Origin: Blastocladiella emersonii ATCC 22665
Lineage: Eukaryota > Blastocladiomycota > Blastocladiomycetes > Blastocladiales > Blastocladiaceae
Assembly (NCBI GenBank): GCA_025594325.1
Contig: JANHCV010000011.1
Span: 1,364,001 to 1,428,000 of the forward strand
Direction: 5' to 3'
Length of the DNA: 64,000 nt
The notes below the pieces were generated by a model. That model was not told the DNA's origin. It did no database searches and saw nothing but the letters and a program-made list of their open reading frames with translations. The position numbers and the translations under genes are program-made. Positions 32,467-43,449 of this stretch are shown one piece after another (position 1 is the first letter of the stretch; each line of letters opens with the position of its first letter).

Positions 32467-33388
32467 ATGAATGACAACGAGTGCGAACTCCCTGCAACCA
32501 CAATGAAACTCATTGACGAGGAGACGTGCCGGAGGGCGCTCGCCGAGATCGACGCCGAGGTCGCCGCCATTCTGCGGATGCAGGACGAGCACATTGCGCA
32601 GATCCGGAGAGGGCACGAGGAGCTCAAGCGCAACCTCCCGCCCAATTTCACTATTGACCAGGTCATGGAGTGGTAGTGCGTGTCGCATCGACCGGGTATC
32701 GCCAAGGCGAGCCATGCTGATCGGTCCTGCACCATGTAGCGAGCGTACGCAGGCTGCCGCTGATGCTGCTTCTGGTAAGAAGGCCGAAGCACCTGTGCCC
32801 GACGACGAGCTCGCGCAGCCGCTTCGGCGCCGCTCGCAGCACATCGAGCCCGCGTTGGAACCTTCGCCGCTTCCACCATCCTCTGCTGCCCTCGTGGCTC
32901 GCCCTTCATCTGCTGCTTCCTCATCCGACGTGCACACGACGCATCGACACGAGCCGCATCCCGCATCCCCGTCGCGCCGCCCGGCCCAGGTCCGCGCGCA
33001 CCCGTACCAGCGCCCGTCCTCGCGCACGACGGTGCAGGTCACGTCGACCTCGGGCGCGCCTTTCTCCTCGTCGTCTCTCGCGCGCGAGCACCGCCGCCTG
33101 ACCCACGCCGCCTCGCGTACGAGCAGCATCGTGGCGGTGCCGACTGGGCCCAACGACCAGCCGATTGACGTGAACGTGCTCGGCCTGCGGCTCGGTGACG
33201 GCCGCATGCTGGACCTGCTGCGCCTTAACGTCCCGGCAACGGCGGCTGATGCGCCCGGTGCGGCGGCCGAGACCGAGGTGGACGGCCTCGCGTCGCTCTC
33301 GGCCGAGGACCGCGCGCACGCCGAGGACTACATTCTCGGGCTCAAGCACCAGATCGACGCGCTCGCGGCAAAGTATCGGTTGCAATGA
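32467..33388 (+). CDS. Hypothetical coiled-coil protein
   Basis: Exons are 32467-32672 and 32740-33388, giving 284 residues. The donor is GTAGTG, rare in this window, and the acceptor is TAG. The N-terminus is an amphipathic helix (DEETCRRALAEIDAEVAAIL, then RMQDEHIAQIRRGHEELKRN). The middle is disordered and Ser/Pro/Arg-rich. The C-terminus contains a compact segment, VNVLGLRLGDGRMLDLLRLN, and a final helix, SAEDRAHAEDYILGLKHQID, ending AAKYRLQ. I do not recognise the family. It ends 29 bp from the convergent PB1 gene. Confidence 0.6.
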
Positions 33389-33417
33389 ATGGATGGATGC
33401 ATAACTTACTCTTTGCT

Positions 33418-35599
33418 CTATTTTTGCGGGTGCGGCGGCCCGCCTCCCCCTCCCGCCGCGGCTCCGCCTCCGCCTGGCGCGTGCCCGTGCCGCTGCACAA
33501 ACTGCATGTAGTACGAGCTCTTGGCCGCGCGCGCCGCGGGGCCCGTCACGACCACGGGGAGCGGCACCGCCTGCGCGTGCGGTTGCGCGTACACGGTACC
33601 CGGCGGCGGGATCCCCGACGCGAACCCGAGCGCCGACGCGCCGTACCGCGGGTCGACGCCGACCGCCGGGTACGTGGTCTGCGGCCGCGGCGGCATGTGC
33701 GCGAGGAGGTCCTCGGGCCGCGCCGACGGCCGCTCGAACATGGTCGCGGGCCGCGGTGGCTGCTGCGGTGGCGCGGGCGAGGTCCGGCCGACCGGCTGCA
33801 CCGGGCCGGCGATCGGCGGGAGCGTCGGGTACAGCGCCGTGACCATGTTAGCGGGGACAAGGACGAACGGCATGCCGAGCAGCGGTACGGGCATCGACAC
33901 CGGTGATCCGCCGCCGAGCGGCGAGCCCATGGCGGGCGACGGCGCGTACATCGGCGGCGCCGCCTGGAAGTGCGGCGAGACGGGCGACATGGATCCGGCG
34001 CTCGCATTCGCGCACGACGAGGACAGCGTCTCGTCCTCGGGAATGTAGTCCGTCAGGCGCGTCGGCGACGGGAGCGGCGGGATCCGCGCGTAGCCCTTGG
34101 GCCCCGTCGAGTCGCCCGAAAAGGACACGCGTTTCTTGAGGATCGACTTGAGCGGCTGGCCCGACGGCGTCATGAGCGGCGGCGGTTGCGTTGGGGATGT
34201 CGGCTCGCTGTTGCTGCTGTGCATTGGCGGGCGCGGCGGTCGGTCGGGGCTCAGCGAGCGCGCGTACCGCGGTGCTGCTGGAGAGTCGAGGGGCGGGAGC
34301 GGTGAGGTCGACGTCGGTTGCCAGTCGTTGGTGTTGCTGTCCTCGTAGTCGTCGTACTCGGACTCGCCGTCTTGATCGGGATACGTACGCTGCTGCTGTT
34401 GCTGGCCGTCGTAGTCGTAGTCTGGCCGGTCGCGCGGGCTCCTGCTACGGCTCGACCGCCGCGGCGCGCGCGGGACCGCGGCCTTGGGCTTCGGCGGGAG
34501 CGGCGGGATCGCGGCCACGACGCGCTCGTCGATCAGGCTCATGCGTGACTCGAACTGCGGGTCGCGCAGCTCCGTGACCTTGGGCGAAAAGTTCCAGTCC
34601 GAGGTCTGCACGAAGGTGACGGACGAGCGGCGGCTGCGGCGGCCGCGCGACGAGCCGGACTCGGAGAGCGGATCCTCGTCGTCCCCGCCGCCATCGGGCG
34701 TGAGCGACGGGTCGATGCGCAGGTCGACGTCGGAGGGCGAGCGGCCGGTCGTGTCGTCGGGATCCGTGTCAGCGGTATGAATTTCGGGCGTGGGCTCTGC
34801 CCGTCGCACATGTGGTGCAGGCGGTGGCGAGTGTCGCGCCGTGGCGATGGGTGCGGGCGGCGGAGGCCGAGGTCGTGGCGAAGGTTCTGGCGGAACGACT
34901 GCATCTCGAGGTCGCGGCTCAGTTCCTGCTGGCTCGACGGGCGGGGGCGGATCTGGCGAGTCGCGCCTACTACGCGCGAAGGTCAGCGACGGTCGCTTTT
35001 GCAAGTGTCGGTCAAAAGTACTTCGTTTCTGGCTCGACTGGCGAGTCGTCGGAGCTCTCGCCCACCTCGACGGCATGTTCAGCTGCAGGCGGTTCGGGTA
35101 CGACTGGTTCCACCTTAGGTTCAGGCGCGGGCGTCGGCGGTTTGGGGGTCGGTGGTTTCGGCTTTGGCGCGCTCAGGATGACCCATGCTGCGTCGATGAT
35201 AGACTCGACAATCGGACGGACCTCCTCGGCGAGCTCATCGCGGTGCTCCTCGTCGGTCGGCACGGCATCGACGCAGAACAAGTGCAGGTGCGCCCGCTCG
35301 CGCTCGTGCACGAGATCGACGGCGGTGAGCCAGTCCGCCTGGGTGCGGAGCGGAACGCGGACCTCGTCGCCGAGGTACTCGAGCGAGAAAAATGGCGGCG
35401 CTCCACCCGCAGAGTCTTCGGCAGCGAAGAGCGACTGCAGCTGCCGCCGAATCGCGGGGAGGTGCCCGTGCCGCGGGTGGTCGACCTTGAGCGACTTGGT
35501 CTTCTGGTTGTAGAAGGCGCGGATCCAGATGGGCGAGTCCGTGTGCGCCGGAGCCTCGTGCGTGGTGGTGGCGATCATGGTAGCGGGCGGTGGTTGCAT
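33418..35599 (-). CDS. PB1-like domain protein with long disordered Pro/Ser-rich region
   Basis: Exons are 35022-35599 and 33418-34969, giving about 709 residues if it starts at MQPPPATM (MIATTT at 35578 is an alternative). Residues 20-110 resemble a PB1 domain: IWIRAFYNQKTKSLKVDHPR, then FFSLEYLGDEVRVPLRTQAD, then HLHLFCVD, with the basic and acidic faces expected of PB1 heterodimerisation. The rest is disordered, with many SP/TP sites and PxxP motifs, an RRSSVTFVQTSDWNFSPKV segment, a LKSILKKRVSFSG segment (an RVxF-type site like those that bind PP1) and a Tyr/Gln/Pro-rich end. PB1 proteins act as polarity or signalling scaffolds, and I cannot name an orthologue. The acceptor TAG immediately precedes another TAG, which is why the exons look unrelated before splicing. 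Confidence 0.65.
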
Positions 35600-36128
35600 G
35601 GGGAGTGCTTCATGGCGGGCGATCGGCGGCGTTGCATGGCGGCGGCGGTGATCCGGCGTCGACGGTTTCGTGAGCCGAGGACGACGTCGACGTGCACGTG
35701 GTGGCGGAGGTTGCGGAGGCGCGGCGGTGCGAGACGCGTCGGAGGAGGCGTGAGACAGCCACGCGTCTGTCAGGTGATGCCGGCTCACGCGCGCCGCTCA
35801 CGTCGCCTCGCCGCGGCGGTGTGAGCAAACCTTCTCGCGCTTCCCATCGCCGCCCTCCCCTCCCCCGCTCGCGCTCTCGCACCACCGGCATCGGCGCCGC
35901 GAATGTAACCCCATGCATCGCTGTTCTTAGCTCCCCCACCAGCCTGCTGGACCCGCCACCGCACACCGACTGAGCCACGCCCTCCGCCTCGCCTCGCTGC
36001 TGTGCCACCACCGCCGCCGCTGCCGACCCGACCCCCACCGAGACTCGCATGGTCGCACTGCGCGCGGCGTCTCTCGTGTCCATCTCGCTCCCACCACGCC
36101 CACCGCCGTCGCCGCCCCCGGCCGCCGC
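35600..36128. promoter_or_regulatory. Divergent promoter, PB1 protein and FPL protein
   Basis: These 529 bp lie between opposite start codons. GACGCGTC is at 35733-35740, and CACGCGTC follows near 35760. No gene is supported within it. Confidence 0.35.
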
Positions 36129-39090
36129 ATGTCCCACTGGCATCTGCTGTCGAGCGTGTGGTCCCTCGTCCACGACCTGTCGTCGACGCCGCACTCCAAG
36201 CTCGCCGCCTACATCCCGCCGTTTCTCGACCTCGTCAGCGCGAGCCACCTCGCCAAGACCCTGCTCGTCACCTACTCGCCCGCCCTTTCATACATCATGC
36301 GCGCCGCCACCCCCGTCGTCACCAAGGCCAGCGAGCTGCACCACCGCCTGCTGACGCTCGAGCACCACACGTACGAGCTGCACACTGCGGCCGCTGCTGC
36401 TGCCGCGGGGCAGCAGCCGCCATCGGGTCGGTCGTCCGCCGCGGCGGGCCTCGCCAAGACGGCCGCGCTCATCTGCGACGCCGTCATGGAGGTCGCGCAC
36501 CTGTTCCTGTGGGCCGACCAAAAGGACCCGCACCTCGTCGAGTACGTTCCCTTCATCCCCTTGTCCCGACATCCAAGACGCGCGTTTGATTTCTCATGGG
36601 CTGCAGGTTAGACTCTTCTTCGAGCTCAAGGGCCACTCTGCGATCCTGGCCGTGCTCGGGCCGCCGGGCTTCCTGTCGCGCCTCCCACCCGCGACCGCCG
36701 TGTCCCTGTCGCTGACGGTGCTGCGCGCGCTGACGCAAATCTTCACCAACCTCGAGTCCGACTCGGCGCTCTACTACCTGCTCGCCCACTTTGCGAATGC
36801 CGCCATGGACGCCGACTACGGCCTGCACCCTGTCGCCGTGCCACCACCTGAATCCACCGCGCTCGTCGCGGCACCTTCCTCGGCGGCGGCGTCGTCGGGG
36901 TACTACCACGCCATCAACGCCATGGCCGCCGCGTCCCCGCCCATGCTCCTCCCGCTCATCGCCCTCGGCGGGTCCGCGTCCAACATGGCCGCGTTTACCG
37001 CCAAATCCATCTACGGCGTCGTCGCCGCCACCTCCGAGATCGCCTCGAGCACGCTGCGCGCCGCGTCTCCGCCCAGTACGCCGCGCCGCGCGTCGGCGGC
37101 GCGCCCCGTGCAGTCCGAGGACGTGCTCGGGTCCACCAAATCCCCAAAAAGCCGCGCGAGCTCGGCGGCGCGCTCGTTCAGCTCCATGGTCCTCGTCAGC
37201 TCGCCGACGTCGCCGCTGCGCCGGTCGCCCTCCTCCAGCACCGCGTCCACGGCCCCGCCACCGCCGCCGCCCGCGCCGTTCCCGGACCACGACCGCGCCG
37301 AGATCCTCGCGCACTACGCGGCGTTCTTGCGCGCCGTGGCCAACCGCGCGCTGCACGACGACGCGGTGCACACTTTGTTCCAGCCCGACGAGCTAAACGG
37401 GATCCACGCGCCCCCGCCGCCGCGGCAACAGCCCTTCCCACTGCTCACGCACACGCTCGACACGCTGCTCGCGTCGGCCGACCCGATGGTCCGCGCGGCG
37501 CTGTCGTCGGTCGTCCTCGCGACGGTCCGCGCCGCGCACCGCGTGCCGCTGCTCGAGCGGTGGCTCGTCGCCAACGCGTGGCGCGTCGCGGACACGGTCG
37601 TTGGCGCGTTACTCGACCCGACGGAAGACGAGGAGGACGACGGCGAGATCGGCTGGGTATGGCCGTGGATCGACGAGCTCCTGGCCGAATCCCCGCCGCT
37701 TCTCGCCGACGTGGTCGCCGCACACGTCCAGGTGCGGTACGTCGCGCCGTGCGTCCTCGCGCACGCCGAGTTCGCCGCGCTCGCCAACGTCGCGCGCGCC
37801 GTCGCTGACCGCCGGCTCGTGTCCGCGTGGACCAAGTACGCCCTCGCGGTGACCCCCGCGCGCATGGTCGAGGCTGCGCCGCCCGAGCACCGCGCCGGGT
37901 GGTCCGAGTCGCTCGCGGCGCTCGACCGCGCGCCCGCGGTGGGGGTAGACGACGACGACGCGGTGGTGGTGAGGCTGAACCCGGTCCGCCGCGCGCTCCT
38001 CGCCGCCGTCGCCGGGTCCGGCTCCGAGCCCGACCAGGTGGCCGCGCTCGACCTCCTGATCGCGCTCGCAAGACACCCGAACGTGGCGCCGTCGGCGTGG
38101 GACGGGTGCGGGATCGCCCCCGCGCGCGTCGTCCGGCGCCGCCGGCTGCTCGCGTCGCTCGGCGATTTCAGCCCGCAGCAACGGTCGTCGTCGCTGTCGT
38201 CATCCTGGTCCGCCATCCCCGCCGCTGAAGAGGGCGCCGAGACGGAGCCCAATGCGCCGCTTCTCCGCTCCCTCGTCCGCGTGATCAAGACCACGTCCTC
38301 GCGCGCCGTATTCGACCGCACCGTCGCGCTCGTCGTCGAGCTGACTTGCGTCTGCGCCGGCCCGCACGCGGGCGGCGGCGGCGGCGCGTGGGAGCCGATT
38401 ATCGGCGAGGCAGGGCTGCTCGCCGCGGCGGACGTGCGCGTCGCCATGGCCGAGGTCGCGGCCGGCGTTGCCGACTGGCCGAGCGCGGGGTCCGAGTTCC
38501 GTCTCCCGATCACGGCGCCCGTCGAGCCCGCGAAACCGGGCGCGCGACGCGTCCGGACGCCACCGCGGTCAGCGGCGAGGCGGAGCGACCCGGTGACGCC
38601 CGTCGACCGGCTCGTCGCGCTCGTCGCGGTCTGGCACGTCGCGGTGCGCCCGCTGCCCGTTGCGCCGGCCCCGCTTGCGCCGCGGCCCGTCGTTTCGGCG
38701 GTCGCTGACCGCGCGCGGTCTGCGTCGCCGCCGCTGTCCCCGACCGAGACCCTCTACCCGCGGCCGCAGCACCGGCACCAGCACCGGCAGACGGTCTCGG
38801 TCTCCTTCTCGGCGCTTCACGGGCACGGCGCCGGCGCGGTCGCCGTTGCGGTGGCCGGGGCGCATCCGCTGACGGTTCCCGAGAGTACAGGAAGCGGTCA
38901 TCATCGGCGGAGCGAGTCGTGGGATACCGCGGCGCTGCTTTCGACGGCGGGCTCGGCAGCCGTGTCGCGGCCAGCCGCGGCCACAGTAAGAGGCCGGCTC
39001 GCGCCGGTGCGTGTGCCGCAGGTCGCGGCGTTTGGCGCGGCCGAGCTCGAGTGGGCGGTGCGCGAGTGCACGAGTGTTAGGGCAGAGTGA
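36129..39090 (+). CDS. CLEC16A/GOP-1-like FPL-domain protein
   Basis: Exons are 36129-36541 and 36612-39090, giving 963 residues. The acceptor must be GGTTAG, not the nearby GCTGCAG, to keep frame and restore HLVELFFELKGHSAILAVLG. The FPL domain pattern is visible in order: HLFLWADQKDPHLVELFFEL, LTVLRALTQIFTNLESDSAL then YYLLAHFANAAM, DRAEILAHYAAFLRAVANRA then LHDDAVHTLFQPDE, and FPLLTHTLDTLLASADPMVR. In CLEC16A, Ema and GOP-1 the same order is (WGDQND...FFLEK), (SLYYLLSNN), (AYYISFLKTL...HTVHFF), (FPLY...VR). Animal members act in endosome maturation and mitophagy. An insert of 120 residues interrupts the domain, and the C-terminal half is low-complexity. The assignment is by my pattern recognition and is fairly specific. 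Confidence 0.7.
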
Positions 39091-39132
39091 CGATACAATG
39101 ATACTCCTGTTTCTATTCGACCGCTGGACAGT

Positions 39133-39639
39133 CTAGTCGCGCTTGCGGGCCTTGGCGGCGCCGGCGGCCGACTTCTTAGACGACGCGCCTGTCTTGGTGG
39201 CCGAGGGCTCGATCTCCTTGTTGCCGTCACCCTTCTTCTTCTCGCCCTCGGCGGCAGCGGGCGCCTCGATGAGCAGCAGCTGCGACGCGACGTAGAGCCC
39301 GAACACGAACGTTCCCGCGAGCCACATGGCAATGTGCTTGGCCTTGTACTTGCGGTTGGCGGTCACGTAGAGGACGGCTGCGGCCTCGAGCGCGTGCACG
39401 ATCAGCACGCCCCACACCATGAGGGCGAGGGTGTCGATGCCGATGGCGTCGCGCACCGCGTCGAGGTACGGGTGGGCCAGTGACTCGGCGAACCCGAGGT
39501 ACACGAGCGCCGGGAAGAAGACGAACATGGTCACCAGGCCGGCGGCGGGGGGCGTCTCGGGGGCCGTCTGGGAGGGATGGTGGGCGGGTTAGCGGGCGTC
39601 GTGGTTGCATGGTGGTGCGTGTGTGCATGTACTGACCAT
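39133..39639 (-). CDS. Small polytopic membrane protein with start-codon-only exon
   Basis: The coding exons are 39637-39639 (ATG alone) and 39133-39567, giving 145 residues (MTAPETPPAAGLVTMFVFFP...). The intron begins GTCAGT, has a GCTAAC branch site and ends CAG. Without it the long frame has no natural ATG that includes the first helix. Three hydrophobic helices are seen: TMFVFFPALVYLGFAESL, LALMVWGVLIVHALEAAAVL and MWLAGTFVFGLYVASQLLLI. A Lys/Ala-rich cytosolic tail ends KARKRD. The H-x-x-E in the second helix and the loop YKAKHI followed by the third helix resemble the small TMEM254/DUF4499 group, but weakly. Confidence 0.65.
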
Positions 39640-40019
39640 GGTTGCTTCGTTGCTTACAGGGTGGTGGTTGTGGTTGGGGAGAGCGAGAGCACGCGGCGAG
39701 GGCGTCGACCAGAGAAGAAGACGCGTCGCCCACGCGGAAAGTGGCGCAATGCGAGCCACGTGGCGTCGGGTGAGTGGCGAGGCAGCCGTGGCGCGATGGC
39801 CTGCCCTGCTGACCTGGCGAGATCCGCCTCCCCTCCTGCTTCCTCTCCCGCCGCGCCGTGCGACGGCCCATGTAATCAACGCAAGTCTCCACTTCAGCAC
39901 CGCACGCGCGCCGAGTGGGAGAACGCCGCGCGACTGACCAAGCCAGCGAGCGAGACGCGTCGCTCCTCTTCTCTCCCCTCCCCGCTCCATCACCCGACTC
40001 CAATTTATCACCAGCAACC
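39640..40019. promoter_or_regulatory. Divergent promoter with two GACGCGTC sites
   Basis: These 380 bp lie between the start codons of the small membrane protein (-) and Dsk2 (+). GACGCGTC occurs at 39720-39727 and 39954-39961, one toward each gene. A GAGCGAGACGCGTCGCTC context makes the second a longer near-palindrome. Confidence 0.4.
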
Positions 40020-42193
40020 ATGAGCGCCACCGCCCCGCCGCCACCGTCCGACGGGCCGATGCAGCTGCACGTGCGCATGCCCGACGGCCGCCGCATCCCG
40101 ATGCTCGTGGACGCGGCGTCGTCGGTCGCCGACCTGCGCGTCCTCGTGTCGGCCGCGACCGGCGTCGCCGAGAACCGCCAGAAGCTCGTCTACGCCGGCC
40201 AGGTCGTCCAGGGGCTCGTCGACGATCCCGACGAGGAGAACACCCCCGTCACGCGCTTCGGTACGTTTTCCCCGAACTTGATTCGAGTCAGACAACTGAT
40301 ACCTTGCCGTGGACAGGACTCCGCAACGACGGCACCCTGTACCTCGTCATCGCCCAGCCCAAGGCCCAGGTTTCGGCCGCCGCCACCCTCCCGCCGCAGC
40401 TCGCCGGCCGCCCGGCCTCCCCGACCCGCGGCGGCAGCGGCGCGCCCGGCACCTCCGCGCCTGGCCGCGGCGGCGGCAACACGCTCGAGGACCGCATCGC
40501 CAGCACGCTCAACCACCCGATGGTCGAGGCCATGATGGGCAACCCGGACCTCATGCACACCATGATGATGATGGACCCGCGCCTGCGCCAGATGGCCGAG
40601 TCGAACCCGGACGTGGCCCGCATGCTGCGCGACCCGGCCTTTTTGCGCCAGATGCTGACCACCTCGCGCAACCCCGCCGCCATGCGCGAAATGTGGAAGA
40701 CCCAGGACCGCGCCCTCGCCAACCTCGAGATGCTCCCCGGCGGATTCAACGCCTTGCAGCGCATGTACAAGTCGACCGCCGGCGCCCTCCCCGGCGCCGC
40801 CGCGCCCGTCGCCAACCCCGCCGAGGACGCGCGCCGCAACCGCGCCGTCGCTGCGCGTCTCGGCGCTACCCCCGTCGAGCAGGGCACCCTCAACACCACG
40901 GCGCTGCCGAACCCGTGGGCCGCGCGCCCGCCGCCCGCCGCCGCTCGCACGTCGGTGCGCGCCACGCCGTTCGCGGTACCGGGCGCTGGCGCCCGCATGT
41001 CGACCGCGGCCCTGAACGCCGAGACGGAGCGCCTCATGGCCCAGGCCAACACCGCGCGTGCGCTCCCGCTCAGCGCCCTGTCCGGCCCCGGCGCCAATGG
41101 CACCGTGAACGACCTCGTCGCCCTCACCGAGGCCCTCCGCGGCCACGCCAACCGCCAGCGCGAGCATATCGACATGCTGCGCCAGCGCAACAACGCCGCC
41201 ACGGGCGCCGCGGCCATGGCGGCTGCGGGTACTGGCGCGGCGCGTCCAGCCCGGCCCGCGTCGGCGGGGCGTGACCGCGACTCGCCCGCCTTCTCCTCGG
41301 CCCAGCAGTCGGGTAACCTGTCCCCGCGCTCGGTCCTGCGCCGCGCCGGGATCACGGTCGTCACGACGCGCAGCCCGCCGCGCGGCACCGATGCGGCCGC
41401 CGCTGACCCGACGCGCTCGCCCACGGCCTCGTCGCCGTCCGACGGCCCGCTCGCCGATCCCGCGACCCCACCGCGCACCGCTGGCGCCCCCAGCGCCGCG
41501 GACGGCGCGCTCGGCCGGCGCCGGTCTTCGTTCCCGTCGCGCCGCCTCGCTCACCCGTCGTCGTGGCCCGCCGCCGAGCTCCTGGCGGCCATGGCTGCTG
41601 CGGGCGGCGGCACCGTCACGGTCCGCACCACAACCTCGCCCCCGGCGCCCAACGGGATCGTCACCACCACCAGCGTGTCGCCCGGCGCGGTCCCCGGGAC
41701 GCGGCGCACCGTGATCACGTTCTCGCGCCCGCGGTCGCCGTCGCCTTCGCCCGCGCAGGCAGCCGCGGCGCCAGTTCCGGCGGCAGCGGTGCGCCCGCCC
41801 GCGCTGTCGTTCGCCTCGGGCCCCGCCGACATCCCCGCCTTCTCGCTGCGCCCGTCGCCCTCGCCGACGAGCGCGAGCGCGGGTAGCAGCGTGCCCGCGA
41901 CCCCCTCGGTGACCACGTCGCCCGCGACGTCGACGCAGGCGCTCCACAGCGCCGGCGCGCGCGCCGCGTGGCCCGCGCAGCTGCAGCACATGCTCGACAT
42001 GGGGTTCGACCGCGGGGCCTCGGTGCATGCGCTCGCTATGGCCGACGGCGACCTCGACCGCGCCGTCGAGCTGTTGGTCCTCGGCGGCGGTGGGGATGGC
42101 GGGGATGAGGTCGCGGCGGCGGCATCGGTCGCGGCTACGGCCACGGCTACGGCGTCGGGTGGCGACGGTGAGCCTATGGATACGACGCCGTAG
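40020..42193 (+). CDS. DSK2: Dsk2/ubiquilin ubiquitin-shuttle protein
   Basis: Carries ubiquitylated clients to the proteasome. Exons are 40020-40260 and 40317-42193, giving 705 residues. The ubiquitin-like domain covers residues 14-95 (MQLHVRMPDGRRIPMLVDAA, then NRQKLVYAGQVV, then GLRNDGTLYLVIAQ). An STI1/heat-shock chaperonin-binding pair follows (HPMVEAMMGNPDLMHTMMMM, then DPRLRQMAESNPDVARMLRD). A C-terminal UBA is near residues 635-680 (LQHMLDMGFDRGASVHALAM, then GDLDRAVELLVLGG). Order and motifs are those of Dsk2. It is longer than yeast Dsk2 (about 370 residues) because of a Pro/Ala/Ser-rich region of about 300 residues before the UBA, which contains VTTTSVSPGAVPGTRRTVIT. Confidence 0.92.
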
Positions 42194-43449
42194 TTGGTCT
42201 GCTCTCGCGTGGGTCACGGCTGGCCCGGTCCCGCGAGGCGATGACGGCGGCGGCGGCGCGGCGCGGACTCTTTCCTTCTGTCAACTACCTCTCCCAACAT
42301 AAATATACATACTAACTGACTCGGTCGGGCACGCGCGCCTCCTCGTGATGCTGTGCCACATCTGGAGACGTCGAAGGGCGCCCCGAATGCCGAACGGGAC
42401 CACCGATGGACCAGGTCGCCAAACCCTTGCGTTCTCACCCTACCCAGGACATGGCCATGGAGTAACTAGTAACTGCATGCATCAAGTCTGGCTGCGTGTC
42501 GCCGTCGCGAACTCGTGCTTCGAAGTCCTCCTGCGCACACGGCGACCGCGTCCAGGTGCGCCGCGCCACCGCCGCGGCCGCCGCGTTACCCGTGACGGCT
42601 TCGCCGTGAACCTTGTTGAGGAAGAGAACCGAGGCGGCGACGTCGCAGCTATCTTCCGACGACAGCCGTGCTTGCGGGCATGGGTGCGGCCAAGAAGCGG
42701 CCAAGTACGTCCGCGATGCGCCGCTTGAGTCCAATCTTCGCGACTCGATGCTGACCACCGTGGATCGCCGCAGTCCTCGCCCTCCTGGACGTCCTCCGCC
42801 CACGCGCGTGATGATATAGAGTCTCCTCTCCTGGACTCGCGCGTCGGACGCTGGCCTCGGTGGCCGGCCTGCGCCAAGTCGCTCGCGCTCCCGCTGCCCA
42901 GCTCGACCGACATGCCGGACCCGAGCCCAACGCGCACCCCGATTCCGTTGCGCTGGACGCTTCTCGGTCGCTCTTGGCTGGCCGCAAGGGCGCGTCGGTC
43001 AGCGCGGGGCCCAGGCCGTGCATGCTCGTCTCCAAGCCGTACGCGCAGTGCCGGCGACGGGCTGGGCGTCGACCCGGAGCTGTTGGTCGCGAAGGCGGTC
43101 TGCCGTATGCCGTTCGGCGGCTGGACGATCACGGAGCCCGTCTCGACCCAGCTCGGGACCGTGCCCAAACGCGAACCGCTCAAGGCCGACCGGGCCAACG
43201 CCGCGGCGCCGTATCCAGGCCGGGCAGTCTCGCCGGCGCAGGCCACGCCGCGCCAACGCGCGCCCGTCTGAGCCGCACAAGTCGCCAACCGGGTGCCGCG
43301 TGTGACCGGCCGGTGGCGCTCGTGCTGCGCAAATCGGCACCGTGTGGGAAACGGCAAGCTGCGCAACGCGCGCGCATGTGGCGCGACGTGAAGCCCGCCG
43401 ACCACCCCGATTTTCTCCCCACCCGCCCGCCATCCTCGCTCCCCCCACG
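42194..43449. other. Unresolved 1.25-kb stretch, possible gene relics
   Basis: No complete gene can be supported. Two pieces look coding by codon use. On the plus strand, 42860-43050 reads HPDSVALDASRSLLAGRKGA ... CMLVSKPYAQC, and shifting by one base it continues at about 43060-43271 as GVDPELLVAKAVCRMPFGGW ... TITEPVSTQLGTVPKREPLK to a TGA. That suggests a frameshifted relic or a missed tiny intron. On the minus strand, 42435-42803 reads DVAASVLFLNKVHGEAVTGN ... DFEARVRDGDTQPDLMHAVT. Neither has a recognisable domain. Short simple G/C repeats are absent, so this is not just low complexity. Confidence 0.3.

Noticed and set aside
35012-35023. Stop codon TGA ending the PB1 exon as a separate short gene
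   Set aside because: A GTACTT donor just before it and a phase-matched TAG acceptor join it to the long proline-rich frame.
40190-42217. A 675-codon frame on the minus strand opposite DSK2
   Set aside because: It is Arg/Gly/His-rich nonsense, a shadow of GC-biased codons. The plus strand has complete ubiquitin-like, STI1 and UBA domains.
42482-43405. A 307-codon minus-strand frame
   Set aside because: Arg/Ser/Gly-rich with no domain or start context, and it crosses stretches with better coding signals on the other strand.
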